Assembly: GCA_022793895.1 (NCBI GenBank)
Contig: JAAWDS010000010.1
Coordinates: forward strand, 1-64,000
DNA: 64,000 nt
Origin: Provencibacterium sp.
GTDB taxonomy: Bacteria > Bacillota > Clostridia > Oscillospirales > Ruminococcaceae
Direction of reading: 5' to 3'
Part shown: one piece after another, positions 1-8,152 of the stretch
How the letters are laid out: each line of letters begins with the position of its first letter
Position numbering within the stretch: position 1 is the stretch's first letter
Translations under genes and position numbers: made by a program
The notes under the pieces: model-generated
The model's database searches: none
Seen by the model: the letters and a program-made list of their open reading frames with translations, nothing else
What the model was told of the DNA's origin: nothing

Positions 1-160
1 GGTCATTTTTTCGGCCCTCTGCCTCGGTTGCCGCGCGAGCGGCGAGAGGCAGGGCCGGATAGATTGTTTTTTATAGCGCAGCTATAAAAAATGGCCGCTG
101 AAAGCGGTCATTTTTTCGGCCCTCTGCCTCGGTTGCCGCGTAAGCGGCGAGAGGCAGGGC
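1..160. repeat. Two direct copies of a GNRA-capped hairpin repeat
   Basis: A block of about 55 bases occurs at 1-55 and again at 106-160, differing by only one or two bases in the hairpin loop. Each copy folds as a long hairpin (14-55 and 119-160): outer arms GCCCTCTGCCTC and GAGGCAGGGC, then an inner GCCGC/GCGGC stem closed by GCGA in the first copy and GTAA in the second, both GNRA-type tetraloops. Between them lies a perfect 11-base inverted repeat around the triplet GCA (67-91). The first copy touches the window edge, so more copies may lie upstream. Function is unknown; tandem terminators or a small structured RNA are possible. Confidence 0.75.
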
Positions 161-263
161 GGGTTAACGGCTTTTTCCCGTCTAAAGGGAGTGCGGCGCG
201 GCTGGCCGCATGGGGGGCGGAAGCCTTTCCTCCCCAAACAGAACGTTAGGCCGGAAAAACCCG

Positions 264-292
264 TTGCGTTCGCAGAGGAAATCCGCTATCAT
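264..292 (+). promoter_or_regulatory. Sigma-A type promoter of the cyclophilin gene
   Basis: TTGCGT at 264-269 and TATCAT at 287-292 are separated by exactly 17 bases. The predicted transcript would have an untranslated leader of about 85 bases before the cyclophilin start at 383. Confidence 0.6.
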
Positions 293-382
293 AGGAATAA
301 CGATAAAACGGCACGGCCGGGTGAGCCTCCCTTCCAACCTTTTCTCCCGGCCCGGCCTCTACAGAAAGGACTGGTATTTAGG

Positions 383-907
383 ATGCAGCATCCCATTATC
401 ACCATTGAAATGGAGAGCGGCGCGTCCATCCGCGCAGAGCTCTATCCCGAAACCGCGCCGAACACCGTTCGCAATTTCCTCTCCCTGGTGGGGAAGGGGT
501 TCTATGACGGGACCATCTTCCACCGCGTCATCCCCGGCTTTATGATCCAGGGCGGCGACCCCGATGGGAACGGTACCGGCGGGCCCGGCTACTCTATCCG
601 CGGGGAGTTCGCCTCCAACGGCCATCCGAACGATCTCAAGCACACCGAGGGGGTGCTCTCCATGGCGAGAGCGATGGATCCCAATTCGGCCGGCAGCCAA
701 TTTTTCATTATGGTGGCCGGCGCTCCGCACCTCGATGGGCAATACGCCGCATTCGGCAAGGTGATTGAGGGGATGGAGGAAGCGCTGCGCATCGCCTCGG
801 TCAAGCGCAACTGGAGCGATAAGCCGCTCAAGGATGAGGTGATGAAAAAGGTCACTGCCGAAACCTTCGGAGAGACCTACCCGGAGCCCGAAAAGGTCGG
901 GGAATAA
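383..907 (+). CDS. Peptidyl-prolyl cis-trans isomerase, cyclophilin type
   Basis: A 174-residue cytoplasmic cyclophilin that catalyses cis-trans isomerisation of X-Pro bonds. The single-domain cyclophilin pattern is complete: FHRVIPGFMIQGGD (with the catalytic Arg), then SMARAMDPNSAGSQFFI, then LDGQYAAFGKVIEGM. There is no signal peptide when translation starts at ATG 383. That start is preferred because the family begins close to the IxIEM strand and an AGAAAGGA-like site lies just upstream; the frame stays open further upstream but codes for unrelated sequence. The gene is monocistronic, with its own promoter and a strong hairpin immediately after the stop. Confidence 0.95.
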   Translation: MQHPIITIEMESGASIRAELYPETAPNTVRNFLSLVGKGFYDGTIFHRVIPGFMIQGGDPDGNGTGGPGYSIRGEFASNGHPNDLKHTEGVLSMARAMDPNSAGSQFFIMVAGAPHLDGQYAAFGKVIEGMEEALRIASVKRNWSDKPLKDEVMKKVTAETFGETYPEPEKVGE

Positions 908-912
908 TAGGA

Positions 913-955
913 AAGGGCGCGTTGCAGAATCCCGTTCTGCAACGCGCCCTTTTTG
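913..955. terminator. Terminator hairpin of the GGGCGCGTTGCAGAA family
   Basis: A 17-base-pair stem (AAGGGCGCGTTGCAGAA and its complement) around a five-base loop, followed by a T run on the plus strand. It ends the cyclophilin transcript and, read on the other strand, lies 3' of the HEPN gene. The same arm recurs near 11725, 43411 and 51017. Confidence 0.85.
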
Positions 956-991
956 GTGAGCGGGGGAGACATCCAGCGTCTCCCTGTTTTT

Positions 992-1507
992 TTAATCGGA
1001 CGGTTTCCGGGAGCGGATGCTCTCTGCCGGGCTTTCCTTCTCCCTGGCAAAGCCAGAAAAGCGCGAGGCGCGCTCAAAGTGCGCGTCTATCTGGCCGCAG
1101 ATGAACATAAACATCTCATAGGCCATGGTATAGGCTTGCCGCACGCGGGCGTAGTCAAAGGCCTCATAGAGATCGGAGGGGTAGCGCGTTTCAATGTAGC
1201 AGTGGGTCAGCGCCGCGCTCTCGTCGAACCAATCGGAAAACTTGCGGTCATAGCGCAGCGCCTGCCTGCACAGCCAGGTGAGGTTGTGCCCGTCATGCAG
1301 CCGGCCGCTGCGCAGCAGGATATAGGCTTTGAGCGCCTTTTCAATCGCCTGCTGGCAGTGGAAGCCCGCCCCGTCGTAGCAGCGGTCATCCTCCCGCAGG
1401 GCGCGGGCGCACAGCAGGTCGCCGCCCGCCTTATCCAGCCATTCATCATATTGCCGGCTGTCGGCGCGGTCGGGTTTAGCCAAGCAGATCACGCCCCATC
1501 CGCTCAA
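992..1507 (-). CDS. HEPN domain protein
   Basis: A 171-residue helical protein of the HEPN superfamily, which pairs with minimal nucleotidyltransferases (MNT) in toxin-antitoxin-like modules. Visible signatures are EWLDKAGGDLLCA near residue 22, CYDGAGFHCQQAIEKALKAY, the HDGHNL turn, and ETRYPSD, typical of the MNT-associated subgroup. I do not see a clean Rx4-6H ribonuclease motif, so RNase activity is doubtful. Its start overlaps the end of the nucleotidyltransferase by about 32 bases, consistent with co-translation, but the exact start is not certain. It lies convergent with the cyclophilin gene. Confidence 0.8.
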   Translation of the reverse strand: MSGWGVICLAKPDRADSRQYDEWLDKAGGDLLCARALREDDRCYDGAGFHCQQAIEKALKAYILLRSGRLHDGHNLTWLCRQALRYDRKFSDWFDESAALTHCYIETRYPSDLYEAFDYARVRQAYTMAYEMFMFICGQIDAHFERASRFSGFAREKESPAESIRSRKPSD

Positions 1508-1826
1508 TTTTCCGGGCGAAGGAATCCTCCCGCTCCAGCGCGTTCGACCACTCGCGGGGGGTATAGATCAACACCTCGAACGGTAAGCTGTCCTCCGCCT
1601 GCCGGAAGATCTCCCGCTGCGCCTCCCGCTTATCGGCCAGCTCGGCCACCATGCAGAGCTTGAAGGAGGCGGTCTCCCCATCCAGGCCGGTTTTCCGGGA
1701 AAAGAGAATCAGCCGCCGGGGGGAGAAACGCGCGGCGAGCAGGCGGGCGGTTTGTTGAATCCTCTCGATAAGCGCACACCCTTTCTTGACAGGAATAGGG
1801 ATAGTATGCCCATTTTCCGCCTGCAA
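1476..1826 (-). CDS. Degenerate MNT-type nucleotidyltransferase, partner of HEPN
   Basis: A 116-residue protein with the shape of a minimal nucleotidyltransferase. The core strand reads FSPRRLILFSRKTG, where active members have LFGSRARG followed by SDIDL. Here the GS pair and both metal-binding Asp are gone (FKLCMVA follows instead), but the C-terminal part (LPFEVLIYTPREWSNAL, ARKIERMGRDLLG) is well kept. The only in-frame start is TTG at 1826, with no clear ribosome binding site, so the N-terminus is uncertain. In HEPN/MNT modules the MNT protein AMPylates or otherwise neutralises the HEPN toxin. This copy is probably catalytically inactive, perhaps acting by binding only. Confidence 0.7.
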   Translation of the reverse strand: MQAENGHTIPIPVKKGCALIERIQQTARLLAARFSPRRLILFSRKTGLDGETASFKLCMVAELADKREAQREIFRQAEDSLPFEVLIYTPREWSNALEREDSFARKIERMGRDLLG

Positions 1827-1849
1827 AACGGTGCAAAATACGGAATTGG

Positions 1850-1878
1850 TTGCATTCCGGCCGCAAGCCTGTTAAAAT
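1850..1878 (+). promoter_or_regulatory. Sigma-A type promoter of plsY
   Basis: TTGCAT (1850-1855), a 17-base spacer, and TAAAAT (1873-1878). It sits in the divergent gap between the MNT gene and plsY. Confidence 0.6.
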
Positions 1879-1946
1879 AAAAAGGCAAGAAAAGGCTGGG
1901 AACGGCAAAAAAAGGCGTCCGGCTGGGAAGGTAGGGGATTTTTGGG

Positions 1947-2588
1947 GTGGAGAAAATTCTGTTAGGCGTCGCGCTTTGCCTGTTGGAAGGGTATCTGTTG
2001 GGCAGCCTGAGCTTTTCGATCATCGTCTCCCGCGTTTTTAAGGGGGATGATATCCGCAACCACGGCAGCAAAAACGCGGGAATGACCAACATCCTGCGCA
2101 CCTACGGTAAAAAATACGCGCTGCTGTGCGGCGTTGGGGATTTCTCCAAGGGGCTGCTTGCGGTGCTCTTGGGACGGCTCGTCTTTCAGCTGCTGGGGCT
2201 GACGGTGTTTGACGCCGGTTATACCGCCGGGATGGCTGCGCTGATGGGCCACCTCTTCCCCCTCTATTTCGGCTTCCGCGGAGGGAAAGGGGTCTTAACC
2301 GGCTTGGGCGTCATGGTGGCGCTCAGCCCGGTCACCTTTGTCTGCGTGCTGGCCGTTGCGCTCCCGCTTTTGTATTTCACCCGGATTGTATCGCTGGCCT
2401 CGATCACCGGAGCCGCGCTCTATCCGTTTTTCACCGTTATCGTCCACCGGCTGCAAGGAAGGCCCGCGCTGTTGGATGGTATCTTTGCCGCGATCTGCGC
2501 AGTGATCATCCTCTATATGCACCGCGCGAACATTCAGCGGCTGCGCAACGGGACGGAGTACCGTTTCGGCCAGAAGAAGGAGGGGTAG
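1947..2588 (+). CDS. plsY: Acyl-phosphate:glycerol-3-phosphate acyltransferase
   Basis: PlsY, an integral membrane enzyme of 213 residues that moves an acyl group from acyl-phosphate to glycerol-3-phosphate, the first step of phospholipid synthesis in most Gram-positive bacteria. The three conserved cytoplasmic motifs are visible: GSKNAGMTNILR (the common form is GSGNxGATN; the K and M variants occur in clostridia), GDFSKG, and GHLFPLYFGFRGGKG. There are five or so hydrophobic segments. Translation starts at GTG 1947, about nine bases after an AGGGG site. A bidirectional terminator follows. Confidence 0.95.
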   Translation: MEKILLGVALCLLEGYLLGSLSFSIIVSRVFKGDDIRNHGSKNAGMTNILRTYGKKYALLCGVGDFSKGLLAVLLGRLVFQLLGLTVFDAGYTAGMAALMGHLFPLYFGFRGGKGVLTGLGVMVALSPVTFVCVLAVALPLLYFTRIVSLASITGAALYPFFTVIVHRLQGRPALLDGIFAAICAVIILYMHRANIQRLRNGTEYRFGQKKEG

Positions 2589-2627
2589 GCGGCAGCGGCC
2601 GCCTGCGCCGGGATAAGAAAAACCACA

Positions 2628-2674
2628 ACACCGCCGGATAGAGGGTTATATCCTCTGTCCGGCGGTGTTTTTGG
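2628..2674. terminator. Bidirectional terminator between plsY and a convergent gene
   Basis: A stem of about 18 base pairs (AACACCGCCGGATAGAGG against its near-perfect complement) with loop TTATAT. It has A residues before and T residues after, so it can work on both strands. Confidence 0.85.
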
Positions 2675-2683
2675 CTGGATTCA

Positions 2684-3259
2684 TCAGCTCATCGAGATAT
2701 CCATATGTTGGCGGCGGTAGGTATCGTTATCCTTGGCCCGCAGCTCGTTTTCCACCTGGATAAGCTGCTGTTTTAGATTCTCCGTTTCCTGCGGATCCGA
2801 AGCGGTCCGCAGCCTTTTTTGGAGCTGCTCCTTCTTTTCCTTGAGCTTTTTGATCTCTCGATCGACCCGGTCGGTGCTCCCCGTGCAGCTTCCCGTCTTC
2901 CCCTCCCGGCTGCCCTTGGAGCCCTCTGTTTTTGGTTTCTCTCCTTCCGGCTGCCCGGCTGGACGGCTTTCAGGTGCTCCCTTCGGACCAGCGTTAGCAG
3001 AAGCCTCCATTTCCGGGCTCTCCTCCAGCGTCCTGGCCGGGCGGCCTTCCGGATTCTCCCACTGTATGCCGGGACGGCCGTCCGCCCCATAGCAGACCTT
3101 ATAGAGCCCGGCCGTCTGGCCCTTCTCCCGTTCTTCTGGGATATACCGATCGCACCTCTCCGCCTCTTTGGCAGAGGCCGCGGCCAGCCGGTCCTTCTCC
3201 GGGCGCGCCGCCTGCGGCGCTGAGACGATCGGCCGCCGTCCAATACACTGTATCTCCAT
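2684..3259 (-). CDS. Coiled-coil protein of unknown function
   Basis: A 191-residue soluble protein I cannot assign to a characterised family. The N-terminal half has a short block RYIPEE followed by GLYKVCYGADGRPGIQWE. The middle is rich in Pro, Gly, Lys and Glu and probably disordered. From about residue 130 to 178 a heptad-like helix (DREIKKLKEKKEQLQKRLR through LIQVENELRAKDNDTYRRQH) predicts a coiled coil. Similar architecture, with the ending NDTYRRQH, is familiar from hypothetical proteins of gut clostridia. It stands alone with no signal peptide or membrane segment. Confidence 0.7.
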   Translation of the reverse strand: MEIQCIGRRPIVSAPQAARPEKDRLAAASAKEAERCDRYIPEEREKGQTAGLYKVCYGADGRPGIQWENPEGRPARTLEESPEMEASANAGPKGAPESRPAGQPEGEKPKTEGSKGSREGKTGSCTGSTDRVDREIKKLKEKKEQLQKRLRTASDPQETENLKQQLIQVENELRAKDNDTYRRQHMDISMS

Positions 3260-3354
3260 CTTCCGGTTTCCTCCTTCTTTTTAGGGTTTACCGAAAGTAT
3301 AACGCCGTCCGCTCCCGTCCTGCAACGGAATTGTCTTGAAATGCAGGCGGGATG

Positions 3355-4626
3355 TCATGAAAGGAGCAGCAGAATGCGCAGGGTAAAGACGGACCCCCCG
3401 GTATTGATAGTTACCGTCCCCCGGTATTTCTCCGCCGTCCGCCGGATGTTGGAAAGCCCGGTCCCCGGCCGGAAACGGCTTCCTGTGCGGAAGCTGTTTT
3501 CTATCTGAAGCAGCCAAAAATCCCCCTGTTTACTGCCCGACAGGCAGATGAACCGTTCTTCCCTTTCCCCCATCCCGGCGCAGGCGTGAAGAGCGTTATC
3601 CAGCGCGTTCGCCAGAAGGAGGCAGAGATCCCCGTCCTCCACCGGGCAGGACGGCGGCACGGTTAAAGCTCCCGTCACCGCGATCCCCTGCCGGACGGCG
3701 GATGCGGTTTTGTTTTCCAACAGCACATCCACGGCCGGGCGGCCTGTTTGGAACGGGAAGGAGAGGCGCGCCGCCTCTCCGCGCAGCCCTGTCAGATAAG
3801 CGCGGACCTCCTCCAGCTCATTTTTCTCCAGAAGCCCCTGAAGAACCAACAGATGGTTGTTCAGGTCGTGCCGGAGCGCCCGGAGACCGGTATAGCGCTT
3901 CTGCGCCTCCCGCACATATTGCTCTTGGATCCGGATCCGCCGCTCGGAGAGGGCGATCCGGGCGCGATCGCCGGAGATCCTCTGGTGGGCGGATAAAACG
4001 CTGAACAAACTGAAAAGACCCAACGCCTGCACCAGAAACAGCCGCAGGTGACGAAGGACCCTTTCGAGAGACGCCCCCGTTATCGGAAGGGTGTTCCCAT
4101 ACAGGCCGTGGCCGATATACCCGCCGGCCGCCCAAAGAAGAAGCAGCGGAAGGAACAAGCCGTCCGCCGCCTCCGGTTCCTCCAGCCGGTAGTGGAAGCG
4201 ATTGAAAACTGCCCGGAAGCACAGCCAGGACAGGCCGAGCGCGAGTCCGTCCCCCGCCGCCATAAAGACCGGGCCTAGAATGGCGGGCCGAAGGGGATAT
4301 AAAAAGGGGAATAACCCGGCGGATACCGAGTTGATCATCCCATAACAGAGTTGAGTCATTCCCATCGTCCCGATTAGGTGAAAAAGGGCGCTGCCGAGCG
4401 GCGCCTTTAGCACCAGACCGCCATAGCCCAGCAGCAGGCAGGCAAACTCCGCCGGTTTCCATAAGCCGGTAGGCAGGTCGAGCGCCAGCCCGCTCAAGAG
4501 GGCGAAGAGGAGGACCCGGCCCGGCTTCCCGGAACGCCCAAGAAATTTTTCAAAAAATGCGGCTGAAACCGCAGCCTCCGAGAACCCTGCTAAAAAGGGG
4601 TAAACGCCTTCTATCCAGATAGTCAT
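3355..4626 (-). CDS. AgrC/LytS-like sensor histidine kinase (GHKL type)
   Basis: A 423-residue membrane sensor kinase. The N-terminal ~210 residues form about six hydrophobic segments without an obvious extracellular domain. A short coiled segment follows, then the H-box LRALRHDLNNHLLVLQGL with the phospho-acceptor His near residue 253. The ATPase part has the N-box LLANALDNALHAC and the G-box GTGLSNIRRTAEKY. This DLNNH H-box marks the AgrC/ComD/VirS group, which usually senses peptides. It is the last gene of the operon and overlaps the response regulator by four bases (ATGA), so the two are translationally coupled. The ligand is unknown; the linked peptide importer suggests an oligopeptide. 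Confidence 0.9.
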   Translation of the reverse strand: MTIWIEGVYPFLAGFSEAAVSAAFFEKFLGRSGKPGRVLLFALLSGLALDLPTGLWKPAEFACLLLGYGGLVLKAPLGSALFHLIGTMGMTQLCYGMINSVSAGLFPFLYPLRPAILGPVFMAAGDGLALGLSWLCFRAVFNRFHYRLEEPEAADGLFLPLLLLWAAGGYIGHGLYGNTLPITGASLERVLRHLRLFLVQALGLFSLFSVLSAHQRISGDRARIALSERRIRIQEQYVREAQKRYTGLRALRHDLNNHLLVLQGLLEKNELEEVRAYLTGLRGEAARLSFPFQTGRPAVDVLLENKTASAVRQGIAVTGALTVPPSCPVEDGDLCLLLANALDNALHACAGMGEREERFICLSGSKQGDFWLLQIENSFRTGSRFRPGTGLSNIRRTAEKYRGTVTINTGGSVFTLRILLLLS

Positions 4627-5360
4627 CCGTCATCCCTCCGCCGCTTCATAGCGTCCGACACTGCCGCCAAAAAATCCTTTTCCCGTAGCCGGGAGACCGG
4701 AATGGCCGCGCCGGTGGTGAGGGAAGCCTCCCCCGTCCGGTAGCCCTTTAAGCAGCTCAGATTTACAAGATAGCTCCGGTGACACCGGAAAAAACGTGCG
4801 TCCAGCTTTTTTTCCAGACTTTCCATCCGGTCGTAGTAATCGAGAACCGCGCCATCCTGAAGGTGGAGGTAGATCTTCCTCCCAATGCTTTCGCAATAGG
4901 CGATTTGCGCATAGGGCAAAAGGAGCCGATCGTTTCCCCGCCGTATCAGCAGCCGGTTTTCATCCGGATCGCGGATGGCCGAGAGCAGCCTGCGCATCGT
5001 CCGGACAAAGCGCTCCTCCTGTAAGGGCTTGAGCAGGTAATCGAATGCGCCCACCTCAAAGGCGTTCCAAACAAACTCCGGCAGCACCGTCAGAAAGATT
5101 AGAAACCCCCGAAAGCCCCGGCTGCGCAGCTTCTGGGCCGTTTCGAAGCCGTCCGGCGGGGTCATCCGAATGTCGAGAAAAACCACATCCAGCTTTTCCG
5201 CGCTGGCGAGCAGCTCCCGTCCGCTCAGAAAGCGGAGGATGCCCGCCTCTATCTTCTCCTGCCGGAAAAATGTTCCCAGCCTTTCGCAGAAGCGATCCTG
5301 GAAGACCGCTTCATCATCGCAAACTGCAATCTTCAGCAATTCCGTCCGATCCTTTCCCAT
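4623..5360 (-). CDS. LytTR-family response regulator
   Basis: A 245-residue AgrA/LytR-type DNA-binding response regulator. The receiver domain (about 8-130) shows the acidic pair DDE, the phosphorylation site VVFLDIRMTPPDGF, the conserved Thr/Ser position FLTVLPEF, and the Lys in FDYLLKPL. The C-terminal LytTR domain (about 140-240) contains RRGNDRLLLPYAQIAYCES and RFFRCHRSYLVNL. It starts 13 bases after the second permease and overlaps the kinase gene, so the two-component pair is co-transcribed with the transporter. It probably controls this operon or another density- or peptide-linked regulon. Confidence 0.92.
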   Translation of the reverse strand: MGKDRTELLKIAVCDDEAVFQDRFCERLGTFFRQEKIEAGILRFLSGRELLASAEKLDVVFLDIRMTPPDGFETAQKLRSRGFRGFLIFLTVLPEFVWNAFEVGAFDYLLKPLQEERFVRTMRRLLSAIRDPDENRLLIRRGNDRLLLPYAQIAYCESIGRKIYLHLQDGAVLDYYDRMESLEKKLDARFFRCHRSYLVNLSCLKGYRTGEASLTTGAAIPVSRLREKDFLAAVSDAMKRRRDDG

Positions 5361-5373
5361 GCCCTGCGCCGGG

Positions 5374-6264
5374 TTAGAGGTTGCTCTGCTTTTGGTTCAA
5401 GCGTCCGCGCAGATAATTCCCAAGCTGGGTCACGCACAGCAGCGTTGCCGTCAAAAAGCCGCCGGGGATCCAGAGGACCCACCAAGAGGCGGTCATAAAG
5501 GCCCGTTCCGAGAGGGCGAGCATGCCGCCCCAGGAGACGGTCTCCAGCGGAAGTCCCAGCCCCATGAAGCTGAGTGTAGCCTCTGCGGCCATGGCGCTGC
5601 GGATGCTCATGACCACCATAAATAGGATAGACGAAATGAAGTTCGGCGTCAAGTGCCGCCAAAGGATATGGAAAAATCCCCCGCCCATGCAGCGGGAGGC
5701 GGTCACATAGCCGCTGCCCCGGATTTGGCGCGCCTCGGTGCGGATCACCTTCGCCATATCGGCCCAGCCGGTCAGGCCGATCACCAGCGAGAGGCTCAGC
5801 GCGCTCGGTTCGCCCAGCAGCGCCTGCAAAAAGAGGACCAGGATGAGGCTCGGAATGCTCAAAAGGATGTCGGTCAGGCGCATGAGGAGCGCGTCCGCCC
5901 AGGCGGGGGCCAGCCCGCTGGCCGAACCCCACACTAGGGCGATGCCGGTGGAAACGGCCGCCGCCGCAAAGCCTATCCAGAGCGAGATCCGTCCGCCATG
6001 CCAGATCATCGCGAAGAGATCCCGCCCCAGCGCGTCGGTCCCGAACGGAAAAGCGCGGCTGGGGGCGGCGTTGGCATGCGCCAGGTCCAGGTAGGCGGGA
6101 TCCGTCTGTATGAACAGCGGGAACAGGAGGCATCCCAGGAAAATGAAGGACAGGATCCCTGCCGAAAGGAAGGGGAACTCCTTGCGCCTGCCCGCCCGCC
6201 CAGGCAAAACCGGTTCCTCTTTCTCAGGGCGGATGCCCACCCGGACAAAACGATCTTCGTTCAC
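5374..6264 (-). CDS. Peptide/nickel-type ABC transporter permease (DppC-like)
   Basis: A 296-residue inner-membrane permease. It has a long cytoplasmic N-terminus, a first helix at about 32-52, the DppC-type block FPFGTDALGRDLF, and five further helices. The ATPase-coupling EAA loop is visible (ATLSFMGLGLP, and the TEARQIRGSGYVTASRCMG segment). It overlaps the other permease gene by four bases and pairs with it to form the channel. Confidence 0.92.
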   Translation of the reverse strand: MNEDRFVRVGIRPEKEEPVLPGRAGRRKEFPFLSAGILSFIFLGCLLFPLFIQTDPAYLDLAHANAAPSRAFPFGTDALGRDLFAMIWHGGRISLWIGFAAAAVSTGIALVWGSASGLAPAWADALLMRLTDILLSIPSLILVLFLQALLGEPSALSLSLVIGLTGWADMAKVIRTEARQIRGSGYVTASRCMGGGFFHILWRHLTPNFISSILFMVVMSIRSAMAAEATLSFMGLGLPLETVSWGGMLALSERAFMTASWWVLWIPGGFLTATLLCVTQLGNYLRGRLNQKQSNL

Positions 6265-7259
6265 CGCCGCGCCCCCTCTCCGGCGGCCGCCTCCGGATCC
6301 CGGATGCGCGGATCGATGCGCCCGTTGATGAGCTGGCCAACGGTGTTGCAGAGAATCACGAGGGCGCCGGACAGAAGGCTCAGGATCATCAGAAGATGAT
6401 AGTCCTGGTAGCGCGCGCTCTCATAAACGAGCGTTCCGAGGCCGGGGTAGGAGAACACCGTTTCTATGATATAGGTCCCGCCCAAAATATGGGGGGCGGA
6501 GATGGCTAAGATGCTCAGATAGGCGGGCAGCAGGTTGCGCAGGCAGTGCCGGAAGAGAATGGCCCGCTTCCCCAATCCCTTGGACTTTGCGAGCAGGACA
6601 TATTCCGCCCGCACCTCCTCCAGCAGCCGGTTGCGGACGAGGTAGGCGTAATACCAGAGGTGGCCGAGCGTCACGGCCGCGAGGGGAAGAAGGAGATGCC
6701 GCAGGCGATCGCCCGCTCCGGCGCTTCCCCCGGTGGAATAGGCCCCGCTGCTGGGCAGCAGGCGCAGCCGGACGGCGAAGATAAAGATGAGCAGCAGCGA
6801 CAGCCAAAATTCCGGGACGCAGCTTGTCACCGTCCCCACCCGGCAGAGCAGCCGGTCCGGTAGCCGGCCCTCCCACCAGACGCAGAGCACCCCCAGAAGA
6901 AGCGCGCCGCCGAAGATCAGGAAGAACCCGGCGCCACCCAGAAGCAGCGTGTTCCCCGCCCGCTCGCCGATCACCTCCAGCACATCCCGCTTATATTGAT
7001 AGGAAATGCCGAAGTCCCCATGGACCGCCCGCTCCAGCCAGCGGAGGTATTGAACCGAAACGGGGGCGTCCAACCCCAGCTTTTTCTCCGCCCATTCCCG
7101 TTCGGCGGCGCTCATCTTCTCCGCCCGATCGCCGTAATAGGAGACCAGCGGATCGCCGGGGGCCAGACGGGAAAGATAAAAAACCGCGGCGGAAAGGACG
7201 AGCAGGCTGAGGATAAGCCCTAAGAGCCTTTTTCCAAAAGCAAAAACCCTGTTTTTCAT
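6261..7259 (-). CDS. Peptide/nickel-type ABC transporter permease (DppB-like)
   Basis: A 332-residue permease with the N-terminal helix and the periplasmic block LAPGDPLVSYYG seen in DppB proteins, then GDFGISYQYKRDVLEVIGER. The EAA loop is LLAKSKGLGKRAILFRHCLRN, and the end of the domain has GGTYIIETVFSYPGLGTL. ATG 7259 is chosen because GGGAGG lies at the right distance and the start overlaps the stop of the second ATPase gene (ATGA, 7256-7259). Confidence 0.92.
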   Translation of the reverse strand: MKNRVFAFGKRLLGLILSLLVLSAAVFYLSRLAPGDPLVSYYGDRAEKMSAAEREWAEKKLGLDAPVSVQYLRWLERAVHGDFGISYQYKRDVLEVIGERAGNTLLLGGAGFFLIFGGALLLGVLCVWWEGRLPDRLLCRVGTVTSCVPEFWLSLLLIFIFAVRLRLLPSSGAYSTGGSAGAGDRLRHLLLPLAAVTLGHLWYYAYLVRNRLLEEVRAEYVLLAKSKGLGKRAILFRHCLRNLLPAYLSILAISAPHILGGTYIIETVFSYPGLGTLVYESARYQDYHLLMILSLLSGALVILCNTVGQLINGRIDPRIRDPEAAAGEGARR

Positions 7260-8152
7260 CCGTCCGCCTCCCTTCGCCAAACAAAATGTTCCGGGGCGGC
7301 CTCCGCCAAGACCCCGTCCTCCTCTATCCCCGGTTCATACGCAACCGCCTTACGGGCCCGTTCCCTGCGCGGATCGGGGAGGGGGACGGCGGACAGCAGC
7401 GCCTGGGTATAGGGGTGCAGCGGGTTGGAGAAGAGCTCCTCCGTGGAGGCCAGCTCCACCAGCCTGCCGCGGCAGAGCACGCCGGTCCGATCGCACAGAT
7501 AGTTCACCATCGCCAGGTCATGGGCGATAAACAGCAGCGTGAATCCCTGCTGCCGCTGCAACTGCCGGAACAGGTTCACAATCTGCGCCTGGATGGAGAC
7601 GTCCAGCGCGGCCACCGGCTCATCCGCCACCAGCAGCTCCGGCTCCATCGCCAGCGCCCGCGCGATCGCCACCCTCTGCCGCTGCCCGCCGGAGAGCTCC
7701 GGCGGATAGCGGTCCAGATAGGCGGCCTCCATCCCCACGGTATGCAGCCAGAAGGCCGCTTCGGCGCGCAGGCTCCCCCGCGGCGGGCGGATACGGCGGA
7801 TAACGAACGGCTCGGTCAGGATCGATTCCACCCGCATGCGCGGGTTGAGGCTGGCGTCCGCGTCCTGAAAGACCATCTGCCGGCGGGCTTGCAGCAGCTC
7901 CCGGTTTTTACGGAACTGCACCCGGTCGCAGGTATTGATGCCGCGATAGAATATTTCACCCGACTGGGGGCGGCAGAGATTGAGGATGCAGCGGGCCAGG
8001 GTCGATTTCCCGGATCCGGATTCCCCGACCAGCCCGAAGGTCTCGCCGCGGCGGATAGTGAAGGAGACCGCATCCAGCGCGCGGATGGACAGCCTTTTGG
8101 CGAGCCGGAAGGAGTGCGACAGCCCGCGCACCTCCACCAAGGTCTCAGACAT
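7256..8152 (-). CDS. Oligopeptide-type ABC transporter ATPase (OppF/DppF-like)
   Basis: A 298-residue ATPase with Walker A GESGSGKST, the Q-loop VFQDADASLNPRM, signature LSGGQRQRVAIARAL, Walker B LLVADEPVAALD and the His switch FIAHDLAMV. The C-terminal extension after HPYTQALLSAVPLPDP is the oligopeptide-family tail, which often binds an iron-sulfur cluster, but the usual cysteine set is not visible here. ATG 8152 has an ideal AGGAGGTGA site. The frame is open 201 bases further upstream but that stretch lies inside the preceding ATPase gene. It overlaps that gene by eight bases. Confidence 0.95.
   Translation of the reverse strand: MSETLVEVRGLSHSFRLAKRLSIRALDAVSFTIRRGETFGLVGESGSGKSTLARCILNLCRPQSGEIFYRGINTCDRVQFRKNRELLQARRQMVFQDADASLNPRMRVESILTEPFVIRRIRPPRGSLRAEAAFWLHTVGMEAAYLDRYPPELSGGQRQRVAIARALAMEPELLVADEPVAALDVSIQAQIVNLFRQLQRQQGFTLLFIAHDLAMVNYLCDRTGVLCRGRLVELASTEELFSNPLHPYTQALLSAVPLPDPRRERARKAVAYEPGIEEDGVLAEAAPEHFVWRREADG

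Noticed and set aside
1630..1908. 92-codon minus-strand frame overlapping the MNT gene
   Set aside because: A GTG with AAGAAAGGG fits it, but the encoded sequence has no domain, while the overlapping frame aligns with MNT proteins at its C-terminus.
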